Under the pieces are notes generated by a model. The model was not told the origin of the DNA. It was given only the letters and a program-made list of their open reading frames with translations, and ran no database searches. Made by a program: the position numbers and the translations under genes. A stretch of 64,000 bases of DNA from ZC4RG29 sp964521255 (GTDB taxonomy: Bacteria > Bacteroidota > Bacteroidia > Cytophagales > Cyclobacteriaceae), in assembly GCA_964521255.1 (NCBI GenBank), contig CAZFRM010000004.1:186001-250000 (forward strand), read 5' to 3'. Positions 51,200-59,573 of the stretch are shown here, in pieces; the stretch's first letter is position 1, and every line of letters begins with the position of its first letter.

Positions 51200-52162
51200 A
51201 TGAAATCGAGAAGGGAGTTTATAAGATTAGCATCGGCAGGCAGTGTGCTTGCGCCCCTGAATGCCTTTGCTTCACGCGCATCGATAATTGAAAACAAACC
51301 CATTGTAATTTCAACATGGAACTTTGGCTTACAGGCCAATGTGGAAGCATGGAAAATATTATCGAATAAAGGACGCGCCCTGGATGCTGTTGAAGCTGGC
51401 GCCCGCGTTCCCGAAGGTGACCCGAAAGAAACTTCTGTAGGACTGGGTGGCTTGCCCGATCGCGACGGACATGTTACCCTGGACTCATGTATTATGGATG
51501 AGCACGGCAACTGCGGATCAGTGGCTTATCTCGAACATATTGTTCATCCTGTGTCTGTTGCACGTAAGGTGATGGAAAAGACACCGCATGTGATGCTGGC
51601 AGGCGATGGCGCTTTGCAATTTGCTTTGGCGAATGGATTCAAGAAGGAAAAACTTCTTACAAAAGAATCCGAAAAGATTTGGAAAGAATGGTTAAAGAAA
51701 GCCGAATATAAACCCATTGTTAATATCGAGAATCATGACACCATTGGTATAGTTGCATTGGATGCAAATGGGAATTTATCAGGTGCTTGTACAACCAGTG
51801 GTCTTGCTTTTAAAATGCGAGGGAGAGTTGGAGATTCACCCATTATCGGCGCCGGTCTTTACGTTGACAATGAAATTGGCGCAGCAACGGCAACAGGAGT
51901 AGGCGAAGAAGTTATTCGCATTGTAGGTTGTCATTTGGTAGTTGAGCTTATGCGGCAAGGAAGAACACCCGAAGAAGCCTGCAGGGAGGCCGTTAACAGG
52001 ATACTGAAGAAAAGTCCTGAAAAGTCAAAGGACATCCAGGTTGGATTTTTGGCCTTGAACAAACAAGGAGAGTTTGGTGCATATTGTTTGCAACCCGGTT
52101 TTTCGTATGCAGTTTATGATAAGGAAGGTAACAGGTTGTTGAATTCACAGAGTCATTATTGA
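51200..52162 (+). CDS. Glycosylasparaginase (N4-(beta-N-acetylglucosaminyl)-L-asparaginase)
   Basis: A 320-residue Ntn hydrolase. The N-terminus has a twin-arginine signal (MKSRREFIRLASAGSVLAPL), so it is exported folded. The alpha part contains NVEAWKILSNKGRALDAVEA, SVGLGGLPDRDG and AYLEHIVHPVSVARKVME. Autocleavage is at D180-T181 in ENHDTIGIVALD, giving T181 as nucleophile. The beta part has GRVGDSPIIGAGLYVDNEIG and TGVGEEVI. It cleaves GlcNAc-asparagine from glycoproteins. All catalytic residues seen in the family are present. Confidence 0.93.
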   Translation: MKSRREFIRLASAGSVLAPLNAFASRASIIENKPIVISTWNFGLQANVEAWKILSNKGRALDAVEAGARVPEGDPKETSVGLGGLPDRDGHVTLDSCIMDEHGNCGSVAYLEHIVHPVSVARKVMEKTPHVMLAGDGALQFALANGFKKEKLLTKESEKIWKEWLKKAEYKPIVNIENHDTIGIVALDANGNLSGACTTSGLAFKMRGRVGDSPIIGAGLYVDNEIGAATATGVGEEVIRIVGCHLVVELMRQGRTPEEACREAVNRILKKSPEKSKDIQVGFLALNKQGEFGAYCLQPGFSYAVYDKEGNRLLNSQSHY

Positions 52163-52195
52163 TTTCAAAATGGTTGAAGAGTATGAGAGTAAATT

Positions 52196-52338
52196 CACCA
52201 CCCCCCTACCCCCCGCCAGTGGCATAGCCGTCAGACAGGGGGACAGCGCTTCGAATGAATGTCTTGAATTTTATACACACCCACACCCCTAAGCCATGCC
52301 CCACACTTGTCCCCCTCTGGAGGGGGTAAGGGGGAGGA
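52196..52338. repeat. G/C-tract hairpin repeats before cutC
   Basis: This gap carries CCACCCCCCTACCCCCCGCC and GACAGGGGGACAGC on one side and CCCCCTCTGGAGGGGG on the other, the latter a hairpin with a short loop. Similar G-tract hairpins occur at 36716 and 58796. They look like dispersed repeats rather than a specific regulator. Confidence 0.5.
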
Positions 52339-52367
52339 AAGACAAACCTTTATACCTATACCAACTT

Positions 52368-53111
52368 ATGATAATTGAAATAGTAGTCTACAACATTGAA
52401 TCAGCATTAAAAGCACAAGAAGGCGGAGCAGATCGTATTGAGCTTTGTGATAACCCCGGTGAAGGTGGTACCACACCATCGTATGGCACCATCGAATTGG
52501 TAAGGCAAAATGTTAGCCTCGATGTATTTGTAATGATTCGCCCGAGGGGAGGGGACTTCCATTATAATAGCTATGAATTTCACAGTATGAAGAGAGATAT
52601 TTCTCAATGTCAGCGATTAAGTGTTGATGGTGTGGTCTTTGGAATTTTGAATCCTGATGGAACGATTGATAAAAAGCGTTGCAAAGAATTAATTGATAAA
52701 GCACGTCCGCTGAAAGTTACTTGTCACCGTGCATTCGATATGACACGTGATCCTTTTGAAGCATTGGAGGATTGTATTGAAGTTGGCTTTGACAGAATTC
52801 TCACCGCGGGCCAGCAAGCACAAGCGCTGAAAGGTGCACCATTAATTAAAGAATTAATCACACGAGCTAACGGAAGGATTGCTATTATGCCGGGTTCAGG
52901 AGTGAATGAAAATACTGTAGGCGATATTGTTTCAATATCTGGCACCACTGAAATACATTTTTCCGCTACAGCATTCCGCGATAGCGCCATGATTTTCAAG
53001 AATCAACAAATAGCCGGCATGGGCTCTGATGAAGGATCAGAATTTAAACTCCGGACAGTGGATCCCGAACGCATAAAAAAAATGCGCTCTATCGCAGAAC
53101 GTATTCATTAA
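52368..53111 (+). CDS. cutC: CutC-family protein
   Basis: A 247-residue TIM-barrel protein of the CutC family. Motifs in order: AQEGGADRIELCDNPGEGGT, then MIRPRGGDFHYNSYE, DGVVFGILNPDGTID, VTCHRAFDMTRDPFEALEDC, FDRILTAGQQAQALKGAPLI and IMPGSGVNENTV. CutC was linked to copper tolerance in E. coli, though its biochemical role is debated. The ATG at 52368 is chosen because the barrel's first strand begins there; an earlier in-frame start would add 24 repeat-encoded residues. The last 25 codons are part of a tandem repeat. Confidence 0.93.
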   Translation: MIIEIVVYNIESALKAQEGGADRIELCDNPGEGGTTPSYGTIELVRQNVSLDVFVMIRPRGGDFHYNSYEFHSMKRDISQCQRLSVDGVVFGILNPDGTIDKKRCKELIDKARPLKVTCHRAFDMTRDPFEALEDCIEVGFDRILTAGQQAQALKGAPLIKELITRANGRIAIMPGSGVNENTVGDIVSISGTTEIHFSATAFRDSAMIFKNQQIAGMGSDEGSEFKLRTVDPERIKKMRSIAERIH

Positions 53112-53376
53112 TCTTATCCCGTTAATCCTGTAAATCCTTTAATCCTGATCCAGAATTTAAACTCTGAACGGTTGATCCTGAACGCATAAAAAAAATGCAT
53201 TCCATCGTAGAACGTATTCATTAAATTTTATCCCGGTAATCCTGTAAATCCCTTAATCCCGGTTCAGAACGCATTCACTAATTTTCATCCCGCTAATCCT
53301 GTAAATCCCTTAATCCTGGTCCAGAACGCATTCATTAATCTTATCCTGGTAATCCAATAATCCTTTAATCCTGGTC
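53038..53376. repeat. Tandem repeat including a decayed copy of the cutC 3' end
   Basis: Unit 1 (53038-53149) has the last 25 codons of cutC plus TAATCCTGTAAATCCTTTAA. Unit 2 (about 53150-53263) repeats all of it, including a copy of the cutC tail with a nonsense codon (reads EFKL, stop, TVDPERIKKMHSIVERIH). Units 3 and 4 (about 53264-53320 and 53321-53376) keep only the ending from CAGAACGCATTC to TTAATCCTGG. The TAATCCTG vocabulary is a known type of dispersed bacterial repeat. The rest of the gap to 53507 holds only a terminator. Confidence 0.85.
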
Positions 53377-53401
53377 ACCCTTAATCCTGGTCAAAAAGAA
53401 A

Positions 53402-53419
53402 GAGGGGCCGAAACCCCTC
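53402..53419 (-). terminator. Intrinsic terminator for the TonB-dependent receptor gene
   Basis: On the minus strand a GAGGGG/CCCCTC-type stem (5-6 bp, loop TTTCG) is followed by CTTTCTTTTTGACC. It lies about 90 bp beyond the receptor's stop codon and has the T-tract in the right direction. Confidence 0.7.
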
Positions 53420-53507
53420 CTTCTAACCAAACAACTCACTTTACCTACTTCAGTTCCTCTTTAAACTTTCCAAGAGTTTTGAACGCCTGGAGAGTTTTAT
53501 ATAGTGA

Positions 53508-56411
53508 TTATTGAGCTCGTTTTGCTTTTAACGGGAATGTGCCAACCTCGCCTACCGTCATATTGCCCACCATATCATCGCCGGTGATGATAGCTTTAAC
53601 GCTTATTGTCATTTGATTTGCACCTGCGGCACCCTGGTAGCTGAAGTTTAATTCATTTCCGGCAAGCGTTACGCTTGATAGTTCAGATTCACGATTGAAT
53701 CGTTTATTAAATATTGTACCGGTGTAGTTATCTCCATCTTTATTGATGGTTAATGTACCTTCTCCACCCTGAGGAGATTCAAGGGTGTACGTCCAAGTAC
53801 CCACTGCGTTAACTTCAGCTGTGGGATTAGCAGCAGGTAATTTTGCCGGGGTTGTTGCAGCAGCTCCTGCAGCGGCACCACGTCGTCCCTGTCCGCCACC
53901 TTGTCCACCGCCACCTTGACCGATCTGTCCACCGCCATCCATACCGCCATCACCACCTTGTTTCAAATCGTCATTGCTGACTGATCTTCTTCTTCGCGGT
54001 TGGTTATCAAAACTCATTTTGCCGATGCGATAACTGAAATTTACCCGGAAGCTGAAGTTGTACAATTCATTCACACTTTTCTGTTCAAGGGTTGATGAAT
54101 AAAATTCGTTTTTCATCTTGAAGGACGGGGACAGGAAGTTCTCCACACCGAAGCCTATACTTCCACGTTTTTCATTAAATTCTTTTCTTGCGGCCAGGCT
54201 ATACATTCTGAAGTTACCGCGTGTTCCCTGGAGCTGAACGTCACGACCTCTGGCGAAACCGAAGAATTGTAGTCCCCAACCTTTAGAAAGGCTATAGTTT
54301 CCAAATAATCTTCCACTCATAACCCATCCTTCATTGCTGGCGTTATACAATTCGTCGGGAACATTGTTTTTCAGCATAGCATAGTAGAGATCAAAACCTC
54401 CGTTTAATGATAGCTTGCCGATATTCACGTTGGCAAATACACTACCACCATATGCGCTTTCCTGTCCGATGTTGTCATAAGTAGTTTCAATAGCTCCGCC
54501 AGGAAGTGGAGTTTTTACACTTTGAATGGCGTCGTAAGAGTTGCGAACAAAGGTTGAGAAATTAAGTGTTGTTCCTTTTATAAAAGTGCTGTATGACAAT
54601 TCGTAATTGTCTGTGTATTCCGGTCCAAGGTTAGGATTTCCATAGGAAATATCATTTGGATTTGCCGCCTGAATATTTGGATTTAAATACCGGATAGAAG
54701 GCCGTTGTATACGCTTGTTATACGCCAGCTTAACCATGTTTCCATTTTTAAGTTTCCTGGAAACGTTAATGCTCGGGACAAAAACTCCGTAAGAAGGGAT
54801 GTCTGTTTCACCTCCTTCGGGATTTTCGAAGTTAGCCTTTACGTTAGTGTATTCATATCGCGTCCCTACTTTAAAGCTATAGGATTTCTTTGTGCTATAC
54901 GTATACGATAAATAACCCGCCATCACATTCTGGTCGTAATTGAAAATATTTGAAGTTTGTGCGTTGTCGTTCGGAACGAAAGGACCATCTGATCCTTCGG
55001 CTGTATAATAAGAATAATCGCTTGAGACTTTTCTCATAATTTCTTTTCCGCCGAACTCGACGAGTTGATTGTCGTTAATCGGCGTCTGGTAGTCAAACTG
55101 AAGTGTTATCTCCTGATCATAGCTGTCATTTGTATTTTTTAAGCGATTGTCAATGATATCATCTTCGCCAAAGTTGGTATTAATAAAATCATTGATTCGA
55201 TTGTTGCGACTGTATTGGCCTGAAAAACTTAGTTCTTTTTGCGGCTTATCGTATGTGCGTGTGTAGCTAAGGTTAACATCAACCGTTCCGGATTGATCAT
55301 TCGTTTTTGAATCGCGCAAAGTACTGCTTAACAATACATCATTGGGATCAAATTTTTGTGAGAGTTGATCATCCTGGTAGTTTCTTCCGCTACGCAAGCC
55401 ATAACTTACTGATCCATTGATGAAATTGTACTTATTAATGTCATAGTCCCAACCGAGGTTATACCGGCCGAAGAGAAATTGATTTCTTGTATCCGCACTT
55501 TGAATAGTGCGTGTTAGCGGAGATTGTGTGACAGGGTCTTTTGTTAACTGATCGTTCTCATAATTTCCATGAACGTTGTAGCTTGCGCGACCCCAGCCGC
55601 CCAGTGAGAAGCCCATTTTCTTTGTGCGGTAATTGCCATTCAGTCCAAGATTTGATCCGCGAAGACCAACACCCGTATCAATTCCCAGTGTTGCGCCTTG
55701 TAACGTATTTTTCTTTGTAACAATATTGATTATACCACCTGATCCTTCGGCATCATATTTAGCAGAGGGCGACGTAATAACTTCAACCGTTTTGATCTGA
55801 TCGGCGGGAATCATCTTTAACGCATCGGCAATGCTGCTGGCTGCAATGGTTGAAGGCTTACCGTTAATAAGAACGCGAACATTACTGCTTCCCCTCATGC
55901 TTACATTGCCATCCATGTCTACCGAAAGCATGGGAACTCTTTTCAAAACATCTGTCGCATCACCTCCTGCAGTTGTGGCATCATTCTCTGCGTTATAAAT
56001 GGTACGGTCTACTTTTTCTTCGATAAGTACTTTCTGAGCCTCGACGGTTACTTCCTTCAGGATCTTTTCTTCTTCTTTCAGTTTAACGGAACCCAGATCA
56101 ATATTTTTTTTACCGTCAACATTAACAGGGAAAGTCTGTGTCTCGAAACCAATAAAGGAGACAACAACGTTGTATTTTCCTTCAGCGACTTTATTAATTG
56201 TGAACTTACCCTTGTCATCACATACGGTACCATCAACAGGTTTATCCGTTGCGGGATCATTTAAGGCTACAGTAGCATATTCAATCGGTTGATTTGTGAC
56301 GGCATCTATGATAACGCCGGAAATTTTACTATTGCCTTTTGATGCATTTTCTTGTCCAAAGAGCGCACCGGCGCTAATCATCAGGGTTAATACGGATAAA
56401 AGTTTTCTCAT
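53508..56411 (-). CDS. TonB-dependent receptor, outer-membrane beta-barrel family, with C-terminal extension
   Basis: A 967-residue outer-membrane protein. The signal peptide (LSVLTLMISAGALFGQ) is followed by a carboxypeptidase-like domain (ISGVIIDAVTNQPIEYATVA), a plug (GDATDVLKRVPMLSVDMDGN, SAKYDAEGSGGIINIVTKKN) and a long barrel ending about SFRVNFSYRIGKMSF. Beyond it come RRRRSVSNDDLKQGG, a glycine-rich linker and a final 110-residue beta-rich domain (GTWTYTLESPQGGEGTLTIN, LNFSYQGAAGANQMTISVKA). The basic and glycine-rich tail is common in this family. The extra domain looks unusual and should lie on the periplasmic side. The substrate is unknown. Confidence 0.88.
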   Translation of the reverse strand: MRKLLSVLTLMISAGALFGQENASKGNSKISGVIIDAVTNQPIEYATVALNDPATDKPVDGTVCDDKGKFTINKVAEGKYNVVVSFIGFETQTFPVNVDGKKNIDLGSVKLKEEEKILKEVTVEAQKVLIEEKVDRTIYNAENDATTAGGDATDVLKRVPMLSVDMDGNVSMRGSSNVRVLINGKPSTIAASSIADALKMIPADQIKTVEVITSPSAKYDAEGSGGIINIVTKKNTLQGATLGIDTGVGLRGSNLGLNGNYRTKKMGFSLGGWGRASYNVHGNYENDQLTKDPVTQSPLTRTIQSADTRNQFLFGRYNLGWDYDINKYNFINGSVSYGLRSGRNYQDDQLSQKFDPNDVLLSSTLRDSKTNDQSGTVDVNLSYTRTYDKPQKELSFSGQYSRNNRINDFINTNFGEDDIIDNRLKNTNDSYDQEITLQFDYQTPINDNQLVEFGGKEIMRKVSSDYSYYTAEGSDGPFVPNDNAQTSNIFNYDQNVMAGYLSYTYSTKKSYSFKVGTRYEYTNVKANFENPEGGETDIPSYGVFVPSINVSRKLKNGNMVKLAYNKRIQRPSIRYLNPNIQAANPNDISYGNPNLGPEYTDNYELSYSTFIKGTTLNFSTFVRNSYDAIQSVKTPLPGGAIETTYDNIGQESAYGGSVFANVNIGKLSLNGGFDLYYAMLKNNVPDELYNASNEGWVMSGRLFGNYSLSKGWGLQFFGFARGRDVQLQGTRGNFRMYSLAARKEFNEKRGSIGFGVENFLSPSFKMKNEFYSSTLEQKSVNELYNFSFRVNFSYRIGKMSFDNQPRRRRSVSNDDLKQGGDGGMDGGGQIGQGGGGQGGGQGRRGAAAGAAATTPAKLPAANPTAEVNAVGTWTYTLESPQGGEGTLTINKDGDNYTGTIFNKRFNRESELSSVTLAGNELNFSYQGAAGANQMTISVKAIITGDDMVGNMTVGEVGTFPLKAKRAQ

Positions 56412-56709
56412 AATTGTTTCACTTACTCACAGCACGATAATTCAACGGCAAAGATCGCGTATTGTTCAGCAATAGATTTACGTTTTAGATGGACGGCTTG
56501 ATAAAGTCGACCTTTTCGATGATCTGTAAAACGGTATGATCAATGGGAGAAATGCAGGGCCTTATCGACCATTAAACGTGAACGGTATAAAATTCATATA
56601 AGTGGTGACGGCTCATATTTTTTAGAAGTACCTTTACTTAAATGATAGTTGACAATTTGTTATTATTCGTCATTTGTCTGTTGTCAATCGTCAACTACTA
56701 AAGGTGGTT

Positions 56710-57753
56710 ATGCAAGCATACATTCAACGACATCGCGTTTTCCTTTTACACCTTTCCTTCTGGTTTGTGTACCTGTCGTTCCTGCTGTTTACCATAAGTT
56801 ACAGGCGCCGGGAGCGGGAAGACTTTGACTGGGAACAGCTGATCACTTTTGTTTCCATTCAGCTCGTGTTTACCATGCTGATCGCATACCTGAACTATTT
56901 TTATCTGTTGCCAAGATTTCTTAAGCGCAAAAATTTATGGCGTTATCTGATTGAGTTTGCAATACCTTTTGCCATTATCATTACTATTCGCGTTCACCTG
57001 CAACGATACCTCGTGGATGGATACACACACAAGGAATGGTATTTCTATTCTGTTCTTAATATTGTTCATACGGTTTCAATCACACTGTTCATCGTCATCT
57101 TTGTAGGTATGCTGCGATTTGCCGTTGATTGGTTTGAATTTGAAGCGAAAAAGAAGGCCGTTGAAAACGAAAAGCTCATGGCAGAATTGAATTTTCTGAA
57201 AGCGCAGATCAATCCGCACTTCCTTTTCAATACGTTGAATAATTTATATTACCTCGTCTATACAAAATCCGACAATGCTACGGTAATTATTGACAAGCTT
57301 AGCAAGATGATGCGATATATGATTTACGATTCGAACCATCCTAAAGTATTATTAAGCAAGGAAATTGAATACATGCAAAACTATATCGATCTTGAACGCT
57401 TGAGATTGAACAATGAGATACCCATCCGGTTTCAGATTGAAGGTGATGCAAATGGCGCTATGATTGCGCCGCTGGTTTTTATAACTTTCCTGGAGAACGC
57501 CTTTAAACATGGTGTGAGTAATAATAAGCCGGGAGCATGGGTTGATGTACAGATCAGGTTAAACGGCAAGGAATGTTTTTATACCGTTGAGAATAGCAAA
57601 CTAGCCAGTAGCCCTAATGCGAATGGCAAATCTGGAATTGGTTTACAAAATGTACAGCGGAGATTGGAACTTAGTTATCCTGATCAGTTTGATCTGCGCA
57701 CCGAAGAAACACCAGATCGCTATAAAGTTGAATTGAAGATTCTTTTATCTTGA
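56710..57753 (+). CDS. LytS/YehU-type sensor histidine kinase
   Basis: A 347-residue membrane kinase with four hydrophobic segments (FLLHLSFWFVYLSFLLFTIS, FVSIQLVFTMLIAYLNYFYL, LIEFAIPFAIIITI, TVSITLFIVIFVGML). The H-box AQINPHFLFNTLNNL gives phospho-acceptor H170; the N-box FLENAFKHGV and G-box NGKSGIGLQNVQRRLEL are intact. ATG at 56710 is preceded by an AAAGGTGG run, a better start than the in-frame TTG at 56674. It overlaps the LytTR gene by 4 bp. It is only distantly related to the three kinases at 24-28 kb. Confidence 0.92.
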   Translation: MQAYIQRHRVFLLHLSFWFVYLSFLLFTISYRRREREDFDWEQLITFVSIQLVFTMLIAYLNYFYLLPRFLKRKNLWRYLIEFAIPFAIIITIRVHLQRYLVDGYTHKEWYFYSVLNIVHTVSITLFIVIFVGMLRFAVDWFEFEAKKKAVENEKLMAELNFLKAQINPHFLFNTLNNLYYLVYTKSDNATVIIDKLSKMMRYMIYDSNHPKVLLSKEIEYMQNYIDLERLRLNNEIPIRFQIEGDANGAMIAPLVFITFLENAFKHGVSNNKPGAWVDVQIRLNGKECFYTVENSKLASSPNANGKSGIGLQNVQRRLELSYPDQFDLRTEETPDRYKVELKILLS

Positions 57754-58475
57754 ATATTACCTGTCTCATTGTTGATGATGAACCCCTCGCGCGTAATTTG
57801 CTGAAGGAGTACGTAAGCAAGGTGCCTTACCTTGATTTGAAAGGCACGTGTTCCAATGCACTTGAGGCGATTGACTTTTTACGCCAGCAATCGGTAGACA
57901 TGATGTTTCTTGATATCCAGATGCCTGACCTCACTGGAATTTCCTTTCTTAAAGCATTACAAAAGAAACCCATAGTAGTTTTTACAACAGCTTACTCTGA
58001 GTATGCTTTAGAGAGTTATGATCTTGACGTTGTTGATTACCTGTTAAAGCCGGTCACCTTTGAACGATTTATGCGAGCGGTGGACAAAGTAAACCAACGA
58101 ATGGCTTCCGGTAACACTTCACCATCGAATGAAAAATTGCCACCAACGGAATCCTCTGATTTTATCTTCGTTAAAGACGGAACAAAATTGGTGAAGGTGA
58201 AATGGGAAGACATTCTCTACATTGAAGGTTTGAAGGACTATGTTACTATTCACACGCCAGATCAAAAGATCATCACCCTTCAACGATTAAAAGTTTTAGA
58301 GACACAGCTTCCTGCGGATAAATTCATTCGTATTCACAATTCCTTTATAGTAGCCGTGAGCGCTATCAACGTGATCTATAAAAATGAAGTACAGGTAGGG
58401 AAGGCGACGCTGCCCATAAGCGATAGCTACAAAAAGGCATTTAAAGAGTTTGTGGAGAAGAAGCATTTGCAGTAG
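57750..58475 (+). CDS. LytTR-family response regulator
   Basis: A 241-residue regulator with receiver domain (IVDDEPLARNLL, phospho-acceptor D54 in MMFLDIQMPDL, VVFTTAYSEYA, YLLKPVTF) and LytTR domain (LYIEGLKDYVTIHT, FIRIHNSFIVAVSAI). The TTG start overlaps the kinase stop (TTGA), so translation is coupled and the pair is a cognate two-component system. The other LytTR protein in the window, at 28489, has the same layout. Targets unknown; the TonB-dependent receptor gene diverges upstream and is a candidate. Confidence 0.93.
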   Translation: MNITCLIVDDEPLARNLLKEYVSKVPYLDLKGTCSNALEAIDFLRQQSVDMMFLDIQMPDLTGISFLKALQKKPIVVFTTAYSEYALESYDLDVVDYLLKPVTFERFMRAVDKVNQRMASGNTSPSNEKLPPTESSDFIFVKDGTKLVKVKWEDILYIEGLKDYVTIHTPDQKIITLQRLKVLETQLPADKFIRIHNSFIVAVSAINVIYKNEVQVGKATLPISDSYKKAFKEFVEKKHLQ

Positions 58476-58480
58476 AAGGT

Positions 58481-58571
58481 ATTGTCTGAACTATGACCCG
58501 CCTGCCAGACGGGCAGGATTAAAGGATTGCCTTGATTAAGTTATTTAAGACGGTGGTTGCGTTTGGTTGGG
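58481..58571 (+). repeat. Diverged direct repeat, left of the type IX cargo gene
   Basis: ATTGTCTGAACTATGACCCG, a CCTGCCAGACGGGCAGG palindrome, GGATTAAAGGATTGCCTTGA, TTAAGTTATTTAAGACGGTG and GTTGCGTTTGGTTGG are matched in the same order at 62500-62600. The identity is roughly 80% by eye. The pair brackets the 59574-62180 gene. Confidence 0.75.
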
Positions 58572-58730
58572 ATTCCTTGCCTGTCATGCGTAATGCTAAC
58601 GATGGAGGTATCCTGTTGGATAACGTTTTAGCCTCACCCATCTTCTTAGAGTTCTCTCTTTCAAAAAACGTCTCTAACGAAGAACGAATTCGAAGCAAAA
58701 CCTACTACTAAACCTGTCATCCTGAGTTTC

Positions 58731-58822
58731 AAAACCTTCGGCACAAAAAGTTGAGATGACATCCAGCCGCACACTTACTCACATGCACACACTTATCCCC
58801 CGCTGGCGGGGGGAGGGGGTGG
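58731..58822. repeat. Dispersed repeat, copy 2
   Basis: Related to 36654-36737: AAAACCTTCGGCACAAAAAG, GACATCCAGCCGCACACTTA and CACATGCACACACTTATCCC, ending with a longer CCCCCGCTGGCGGGGGG hairpin. Confidence 0.75.
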
Positions 58823-59573
58823 AAAACGATACACTTCAAACAATTAAATTTCTTGTCATTGGTAGGCATGTGCGCGGCTTGCAGGGGATGAACCTGCCTA
58901 CCGCAGTCAGGTTCATACGCGCAAACCAGGCGCTGCGACCCTTCCCGCCAGTAGTCGGACAGGCAGGATGACAGTTAAGAGGGTGGGTGTTTAAGGATTA
59001 AGTATGCTTCACTCGGGTGTGTCGTTGCTTCATAAAAAAACTTTCGAAGCCAACTCGGGTATGAATGAGTTGATTTCTGTTATAGCTTGTTCAATGTGTC
59101 TCGTCCTAAAACAGTTTACAGTTATTAGGTCTTAATCCTAAAGCTGTTTTACAATGAAAGTTTTTAGAACTGCAACACCCTTCGAAGCACGTCATCCCGC
59201 GTCACTGCGCTGCCTATGAAATGTTCACTTTGCTCGCGGAATCCCGTTTCTGCGAACGATAACAATGCGATGCATTTTCATGAGATGCTATATTCGGAGC
59301 GCCCAATTTCACAGGCACCTCCAAATCAGTTGATGAAGGATTGTCAAACGTTTTACCTCCCCTATTTTCTTGAGTGCGACTGCCCGGATGCGGGAACCTT
59401 TCCACAACGAGAGACAAAAGAGTTGCCTCACCCTCCTTTCATGCTTTTTGCTCGTTTTGGCAAGCCCTGCCGCTGGCTGAAAGTTTGCGCACACGTTGTA
59501 AAAATTGAGAAATTAAACATTAGCTTTATTAAATTTTTTAGAACCTCTTAGCTGTATTTTAACCATTACAGAT

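Larger units (their letters stand above)
58476..59573. other. 1.1-kb repeat-rich intergenic region
   Basis: No convincing gene. It holds the direct repeat 58481-58571 (partner 62500-62600), the CCTGCCAGACGGGCAGG palindrome near 58500, the dispersed repeat 58731-58822, and TGAATGAGTTGATTTC-type filler. Open frames around 59216-59551 cover low-complexity or repeat-like sequence and show no family pattern. The last 100 bp should hold the promoter of the large secreted protein. Confidence 0.55.

Noticed and set aside
51040..51291. Open frame running from the last palindromic unit into the glycosylasparaginase gene
   Set aside because: Its first half is repeat sequence and the rest is another frame of a confident gene.
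59216..59551. 111-codon open frame before the large secreted protein
   Set aside because: No signal, motif or family pattern. It overlaps other open frames on both strands in repeat-like DNA, so it is not supported as a gene.
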